Shown here one piece after another: positions 59,954 to 64,000 of a stretch of 64,000 nt of DNA; position 1 is the first letter of the stretch; each line of letters starts with the position of its first letter. Source of the stretch: UBA1413 sp964461455. GTDB lineage: Bacteria; Bacteroidota; Bacteroidia; Bacteroidales; Prolixibacteraceae. The stretch is from assembly GCA_964461455.1 (NCBI GenBank), contig CAYWUJ010000008.1, positions 17,383 through 81,382 of the forward strand. The letters are read 5' to 3'. The notes under the pieces were generated by a model. It was given only the letters and a program-made list of their open reading frames with translations. It was not told the origin of the DNA and did not search any database. A program made the position numbers and the translations under genes.

Positions 59954-61111
59954 ATGAACAGGAAATTACGCATGGGAATGATTGGCGGGGGATTGAATGC
60001 CTTTATCGGGGCCATTCACCGTCTGGCGGCGATTATGGATGGAAAGGCGGAACTGGTATGCGGATGTTTCAGCAGCCATCCCGAGGTCTCCTTTTCCACG
60101 GGAAAATCCCTGTTTCTTCCCCGGAACAGGGTTTATATGACCTGGCAGGAGATGATTGAGAAGGAGGCGGCGCTGCCCGAAGGAGAACGTATGGATTTTG
60201 TCTCCATCGTCACTCCCAACCATGTGCACTTCGCGCCGGCCATGATGGCCCTGGAGCACGGCTTTCACGTGGTGATCGACAAGCCTTTTACCTTTACCCT
60301 CGGGGAAGCCCTGACCCTCAGGGCCAAGGTTCAGGAGACGGGATTAATGCTGGCGCTCACCCATACCTATGCCGGTTATCCCGCCGTAAAACAGGCGCGC
60401 CAGATGGTGGCCGGCGGCCTGCTGGGGAAGATCAGAAAGGTATATGTGGAGTATCCCCAGGGATGGCTTTCCGAAAAAGTCGAAGAACGCGGCAATATCC
60501 AGGCTTCCTGGCGTACCGACCCCAGCCGTTCCGGAAAAGCCGGATGCATGGGAGATATCGGCACCCATGCCCACCACCTGGCAGAATACATCACCGGGTT
60601 GAAAACCACGGAACTGTGCGCCGACCTGAAAACTTTTGTTCCGGGGCGTCTGCTCGACGACGACGGTGCCGCCTTTCTCCGTTTCGACAATGGCGCCACA
60701 GGAGTCCTTATGGCCTCCCAAATCGCAGCAGGTGAGGAAAATGCCCTCAAAATCAGGGTTTATGGAGAAAAGGGCGGACTGGAGTGGGCGCAGCAGGAAC
60801 CCAACACGCTGATCCTGAAATGGCTCGACAGACCTATGGAGATCTATCGCACCGGCACAGGCTTCATGGACTCCCTGGCCGCCGCCAACACCCGCACCCC
60901 CGGAGGTCACCCCGAAGGGTACCTCGAAGCTTTCGCCAATATATACCGCAATTTTACCCTTACCCTGATGGCCCGCATCAACGGCACTGATCCCAGGCCC
61001 GAATGGCTCGACTTCCCGGGGGCCGACGAAGGCGTCCGCGGAATGCAATTTATCGATTCCGTCGTCAGGGCCGGCACTTCAGATGCCCCTAAATGGGTGA
61101 AATTCGGATAA
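59954..61111 (+). CDS. Gfo/Idh/MocA-family oxidoreductase (cytoplasmic)
   Basis: The protein has 385 residues from ATG 59954 (MNRKLRMGMIGGG). NAD(P) binding is by MGMIGGGLNAFIGAIHR. The family Lys motif is VVIDKPFTFTLGEA (EKP-like, here DKP), and the C-terminal alpha/beta domain has GDIGTHAHHLAEYITG (catalytic Asp/His). There is no signal peptide. The family oxidises or reduces sugars, cyclitols and related polyols. The gene is followed at 108 bp by a sugar isomerase. The upstream frame extension to 59861 is rejected because the Rossmann motif should be near the N-terminus. Confidence 0.9.
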   Translation: MNRKLRMGMIGGGLNAFIGAIHRLAAIMDGKAELVCGCFSSHPEVSFSTGKSLFLPRNRVYMTWQEMIEKEAALPEGERMDFVSIVTPNHVHFAPAMMALEHGFHVVIDKPFTFTLGEALTLRAKVQETGLMLALTHTYAGYPAVKQARQMVAGGLLGKIRKVYVEYPQGWLSEKVEERGNIQASWRTDPSRSGKAGCMGDIGTHAHHLAEYITGLKTTELCADLKTFVPGRLLDDDGAAFLRFDNGATGVLMASQIAAGEENALKIRVYGEKGGLEWAQQEPNTLILKWLDRPMEIYRTGTGFMDSLAAANTRTPGGHPEGYLEAFANIYRNFTLTLMARINGTDPRPEWLDFPGADEGVRGMQFIDSVVRAGTSDAPKWVKFG

Positions 61112-61219
61112 AGCCTGCCTTTTTTTTCTGCTGATTTCGCCAATTTTCGCCAAATCCGAAACTAAGAACCAATAACCAATATCCAATATTCAATAACTCT
61201 GAACTTAAAACTTAATTAT

Positions 61220-62209
61220 ATGTCACGACCTGTTACCCTTTATACCGGACAGTGGGCCGATCTACCCATTGAAGTGATGTGTGAAAAGGCCAAATCTTTT
61301 GGCTATGATGGCCTGGAACTCTGCACCTGGGGCGACCATATGGAGATCGACAAGGCCGATCGGGCCTATTGTAACGGCAGGCGTGCCCTCCTGAAAAAGC
61401 ACGGACTGCAGCTTTTCACCATTTCGACCCACCTGGTGGGACAGTGTGTCTGCGACCCTATTGATGAGCGGCATAAAAATATATTGCCGGGCTATATCTG
61501 GGGCGATGGGGATCCTGAAGGAGTCAGGCAGCGTGCCGCACAGGAACTGATCGAAACAGGAAGGGCGGCCCACCGCCTTGGCATTGATACCGTCGTGGGA
61601 TTTACCGGAAGCCCCATCTGGCACCTTCTATACTCCTTCCCGGCAGTACCCCCCGAAATGATACAGCGGGGTTATGATGAGTTTGCCCGCCGTTTTCTGC
61701 CCATTCTCGATGAGTACCAGAAACTGGGGGTGAAATTCGCCCTCGAGGTGCACCCCACCGAAATAGCCTTCGATATTCACACCGCCCACCTGGCCCTGAA
61801 GGCAGTGAACAACCACCCTGCTTTCGGATTCAATTATGACCCGAGCCACTTCGGGTACCAGGGAGTCGACTATGTGCGGTTCATCTATGAATTTCCCGAC
61901 CGTATTTTCCATGTCCATATGAAGGACGTGTACTGGAGTGATATCCCCATGGCCGTGGGGGTTTTCGGTGGTCATATGGAATTCGGCGACAACCGCCGCT
62001 ACTGGAACTTCCGCAGTCTGGGCCGCGGGAAAATCGATTTCGAGAACATCATACGTGCTCTGAACGACATCGGCTATACTGGCCCGCTTTCCGTGGAATG
62101 GGAAGACAGCGGCATGGACCGGGAAGCCGGCGCTGCCGAATCGTGTGAATTCGTCAGGTACTCCGACTTTGAACCTTCAAAGATGAAATTTGATGATGCT
62201 ATGAAATGA
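61220..62209 (+). CDS. Sugar phosphate isomerase/epimerase (xylose isomerase-like TIM barrel)
   Basis: The protein has 329 residues. AP_endonuc_2-type barrel features: YDGLELCTWGDHMEI (about 30-44), VKFALEVHPTEIAFD (Glu, about 171-185), AFGFNYDPSHFGYQGVDY (Asp/His, about 201-218), IFHVHMKDVYW (His, about 230-240) and LSVEWEDSGMD (Glu, about 290-300). These give the usual Glu-Asp-His-Glu metal site. It sits between two Gfo/Idh/MocA dehydrogenases, so it probably handles a keto-sugar or inositol-like intermediate. Its stop codon lies inside the left arm of leader element copy D. Confidence 0.9.
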   Translation: MSRPVTLYTGQWADLPIEVMCEKAKSFGYDGLELCTWGDHMEIDKADRAYCNGRRALLKKHGLQLFTISTHLVGQCVCDPIDERHKNILPGYIWGDGDPEGVRQRAAQELIETGRAAHRLGIDTVVGFTGSPIWHLLYSFPAVPPEMIQRGYDEFARRFLPILDEYQKLGVKFALEVHPTEIAFDIHTAHLALKAVNNHPAFGFNYDPSHFGYQGVDYVRFIYEFPDRIFHVHMKDVYWSDIPMAVGVFGGHMEFGDNRRYWNFRSLGRGKIDFENIIRALNDIGYTGPLSVEWEDSGMDREAGAAESCEFVRYSDFEPSKMKFDDAMK

Positions 62210-62307
62210 CCATGCTCCTTTATGCACAAACCATTATGATTAACCACATGGTCATTACATGTGTTTCTCATGATTAAATAGAATAGCTTTTTAATTTAAA
62301 CACATGA
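62201..62307 (+). repeat. Dispersed start-codon leader element, copy D (short form)
   Basis: This is the 107-bp copy lacking the central hairpins of A-C. The outer arms are ATGAAATGACCATG and CATGGTCATTACAT. Relative to A and B, two base pairs have changed on both sides (A-T to G-C and C-G to A-T), keeping the pairing. The start-codon helix CATGTGTTT/AAACACATG is perfect. The left arm overlaps the end and stop codon of the isomerase gene. Confidence 0.88.
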
Positions 62308-62318
62308 AAAGTGAATAA
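62304..62318 (+). other. Four-codon leader frame in element copy D
   Basis: The element's terminal ATG opens the frame MKSE-stop. The stop TAA (62316-62318) is one base from the ATG of the oxidoreductase at 62320. If translated, it would couple initiation of the downstream gene to the element's start site. In copies A-C the corresponding ATG is the gene's own start. Confidence 0.35.
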
Positions 62319-62319
62319 C

Positions 62320-63639
62320 ATGGTTGACAGAAGAAGTTTTATAAGAAGAAGTACCCTGGCCACGGCCGGGTTGGGAATGGCAGCCACCCTGCCGGGGCGC
62401 GCCTGGTCTTCAGTGATGGGCGCCAACGACAAGCTGGTGTGCGGACTGATTGGGGCCAAGGGAATGGGAATGGCCGACCTGAGGGCCTTCCTCGCCCTTC
62501 CGGGAACAGAATGTGCAGCCATTTGCGATGTCGACGAAAACGTACTCAATGAGCGCATTTCTGACGTCGAAAAACTTCAGGGTTATAAGCCCAAAGGATA
62601 TAAGGACTTCAGAAAGTTGCTCGAAAACAGCGATATCGATGTGATCATCATCGGAACGCCCGATCACTGGCATTGTCTGCCCTTTGTGTATGCAGCCCAG
62701 GAAGGGAAAGCGATATACTGCGAAAAACCGCTGGCCAACTCCATCGAAGAGATCAACATCATGGAACGGGCGGCGGCCAGGTATGGGGTGACCGTTCAGG
62801 TGGGTCAGTGGCAGCGCAGCGATCCCCACTGGCAGGATGCTGTTAAGTTTGTCCGTTCCGGCCAGTTGGGAAAAATCCGTACCGTACGCACCTGGTCCTA
62901 CCAGGGATGGATGTCGTCGGTGCCGGTAAAACCCGACTCTTCGGTTCCTGCCGGCGTCGATTACGACTTCTGGCTGGGACCCGCACCCCTGCGTCCCTTT
63001 AATCCCAACCGGTTTCACTTCAGCTTCCGGTGGTTCTGGGATTATGCCGGCGGCATGATGACCGACTGGGGCGTTCATATCATCGATTATGCCCTTTTCG
63101 GCATGGATGTCCAGGGTCCCAAATCGGTGATGGCCATGGGGGGCAAATTCGCCTACCCCGAAGATGCCACCGAAACCCCCGATACCTTGCAGGCCATTTA
63201 TGAATTTGACGGGTTCACCCTCCTGTGGGACCATGGCATCGGCATCAATGGCGGCTATTACGGCCGGTCCCACGGCGTGGGATTTGTCGGGAACAACGGA
63301 ACCCTGGTGGTCGACCGCAACGGATGGGAAGTCATCCCCGAAGTGCTGAACAACAAACCCCAGATGGAAAAGGTAGAACTTCAGCCCGCCAGCGGGAAAG
63401 GGCTGGAAATGCACCTTCAGAACTTCGTGGACTGCGTGAAGGATAAGAGTCTGGTTCCCCGCACAGGCATTGCCATTGCGGCCAACACGGCCCGGGTATG
63501 CCACCTGGGGAATATCGCCTACAAAACCGGGCGCCGGTTAACCTGGGACAATGCCACCAGTCGCTTCCACAACGACCAGGAAGCCAACAGCTACCTTACC
63601 CCTGTCTACCGGAAACCCTGGGAACTGCCCCGGCTATAA
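62320..63639 (+). CDS. Tat-exported Gfo/Idh/MocA-family oxidoreductase
   Basis: The protein has 439 residues from ATG 62320. A GTG at 62311 would add three residues. A twin-arginine signal (MVDRRSFIRRSTLATAGLGM) predicts export in folded form, with its nucleotide cofactor already bound. Family motifs: VCGLIGAKGMGMADL (Rossmann), IIIGTPDHWHCLPF, AIYCEKPLANSIEEI (EKP) and GGMMTDWGVHIIDYALFG (catalytic). Exported Gfo/Idh proteins in Bacteroidota often act on sugars or glycosides in the periplasm. Expression is probably linked to leader element copy D and its mini-frame. Confidence 0.9.
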   Translation: MVDRRSFIRRSTLATAGLGMAATLPGRAWSSVMGANDKLVCGLIGAKGMGMADLRAFLALPGTECAAICDVDENVLNERISDVEKLQGYKPKGYKDFRKLLENSDIDVIIIGTPDHWHCLPFVYAAQEGKAIYCEKPLANSIEEINIMERAAARYGVTVQVGQWQRSDPHWQDAVKFVRSGQLGKIRTVRTWSYQGWMSSVPVKPDSSVPAGVDYDFWLGPAPLRPFNPNRFHFSFRWFWDYAGGMMTDWGVHIIDYALFGMDVQGPKSVMAMGGKFAYPEDATETPDTLQAIYEFDGFTLLWDHGIGINGGYYGRSHGVGFVGNNGTLVVDRNGWEVIPEVLNNKPQMEKVELQPASGKGLEMHLQNFVDCVKDKSLVPRTGIAIAANTARVCHLGNIAYKTGRRLTWDNATSRFHNDQEANSYLTPVYRKPWELPRL

Positions 63640-63714
63640 CCCGAAAACCGGGAGTCGCCACAGCAGTGGAGTAACTTGTTGAATACAAATCAACCAACAG
63701 TAATTCTTTATTTT

Positions 63715-64000
63715 ATGTACGAAGCTTGCAGCAAGAGATATGATTCCATGACCTATCACCGTTGCGGAACCTGGGGAGTGAAACTTCCTGCGGTATCGCT
63801 GGGGTTGTGGCATAATTTCGGAGGAGTCGACGTTTTGGAGAATGGCAGGTCCATGCTCCGCAGAGCCTTTGACCTGGGAATCACCCACTTCGACCTGGCC
63901 AACAATTACGGTCCCCCTCCCGGATCGGCCGAAGAGAATTTCGGGAAACTGTTTAAACAGGATTTTCTGCCCTACCGTGATGAACTGATCATCTCGACCA
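63715..64000 (+). CDS. Aldo/keto reductase, YghZ/L-glyceraldehyde 3-phosphate reductase-like (C-terminus beyond window)
   Basis: The first 95 or so residues are visible. YHRCGTWGVKLPAVSLGLWH, FDLGITHFDLANNYGPPPGS and AEENFGKLFKQDFLPYRDEL closely follow the start of E. coli YghZ, including the catalytic Asp and Tyr (FDLANNYG). YghZ-type enzymes reduce L-glyceraldehyde 3-phosphate and other aldehydes with NADPH. The gene is in line with the sugar-processing genes upstream. The stop is outside the window. Confidence 0.88.
   Translation, partial: MYEACSKRYDSMTYHRCGTWGVKLPAVSLGLWHNFGGVDVLENGRSMLRRAFDLGITHFDLANNYGPPPGSAEENFGKLFKQDFLPYRDELIIST

Overview
The window reads as a chromosomal stretch from a member of the Bacteroidota, most likely order Bacteroidales. 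The evidence is family content and signals: a GldA-type gliding ATPase, secreted proteins with C-terminal type IX secretion (T9SS) sorting domains, DUF4270, DUF4296, DUF5689 and LVIVD-repeat lipoproteins, the long two-module form of IspG, S46 dipeptidyl-peptidase, and repeated matches to the Bacteroidota -7 promoter box TAnnTTTG. There is no rRNA, prophage, transposase or CRISPR array. There is one tRNA, an initiator tRNA-fMet. A run of 100 N (51980-52079) is flanked by an identical 55-bp sequence and looks like an unmerged contig overlap.

Layout. 1-5957: cell-envelope and unknown genes on the minus strand, then rnr and a TetR regulator. 5972-9704: a tight minus-strand operon of a lysine 2,3-aminomutase-like radical SAM enzyme, two different D-Ala-D-Ala-ligase-like ATP-grasp enzymes and a GNAT acetyltransferase, which together look like a beta-lysine-conjugate pathway. 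9936-18174: a Tat-secreted isomerase, an M28 peptidase, DUF2797, ilvE, asnS and rpoN. 18237-22634: a PhoR/PhoB-like two-component system divergent from a PiT phosphate transporter with a fused PhoU-like domain. An 11-bp phased repeat precedes the transporter. 22942-37363: housekeeping genes (radical SAM, amidohydrolase, radA, rfaE2, the glycogen synthase-like/DUF4270/glmS operon, mntP, dusB, gldA, ispG).

37395-42054: an LVIVD-repeat/outer-membrane operon, a flavin reductase and an S37/S28-type peptidase. 42155-42227: tRNA-fMet. 42446-53266: an accessory-looking block with a T9SS cargo protein, two secreted exo/endonuclease/phosphatase (EEP) enzymes, a TonB-dependent receptor, two DUF5689 lipoproteins and a T9SS endonuclease I. 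I read this as a candidate extracellular nucleic-acid degradation and uptake locus. 53327-59849: tatA, rseP, dxr, an M23 peptidase, a DPP7-type S46 peptidase and rnhA. 59954-64000: sugar-processing genes (two Gfo/Idh/MocA oxidoreductases, a TIM-barrel isomerase and a truncated aldo/keto reductase).

The most unusual signal is not a protein. A dispersed intergenic element of about 107-159 bp occurs four times (20064-20209 minus, 22788-22945, 40592-40750, 62201-62307). Each copy sits directly upstream of a gene, in that gene's orientation, and ends on an ATG. Its 14-nt terminal arms pair, with two compensatory changes in the fourth copy. A second inverted repeat places the terminal start codon in a helix. 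The downstream genes are functionally unrelated, so a mobile or spreading translational leader is the best reading.
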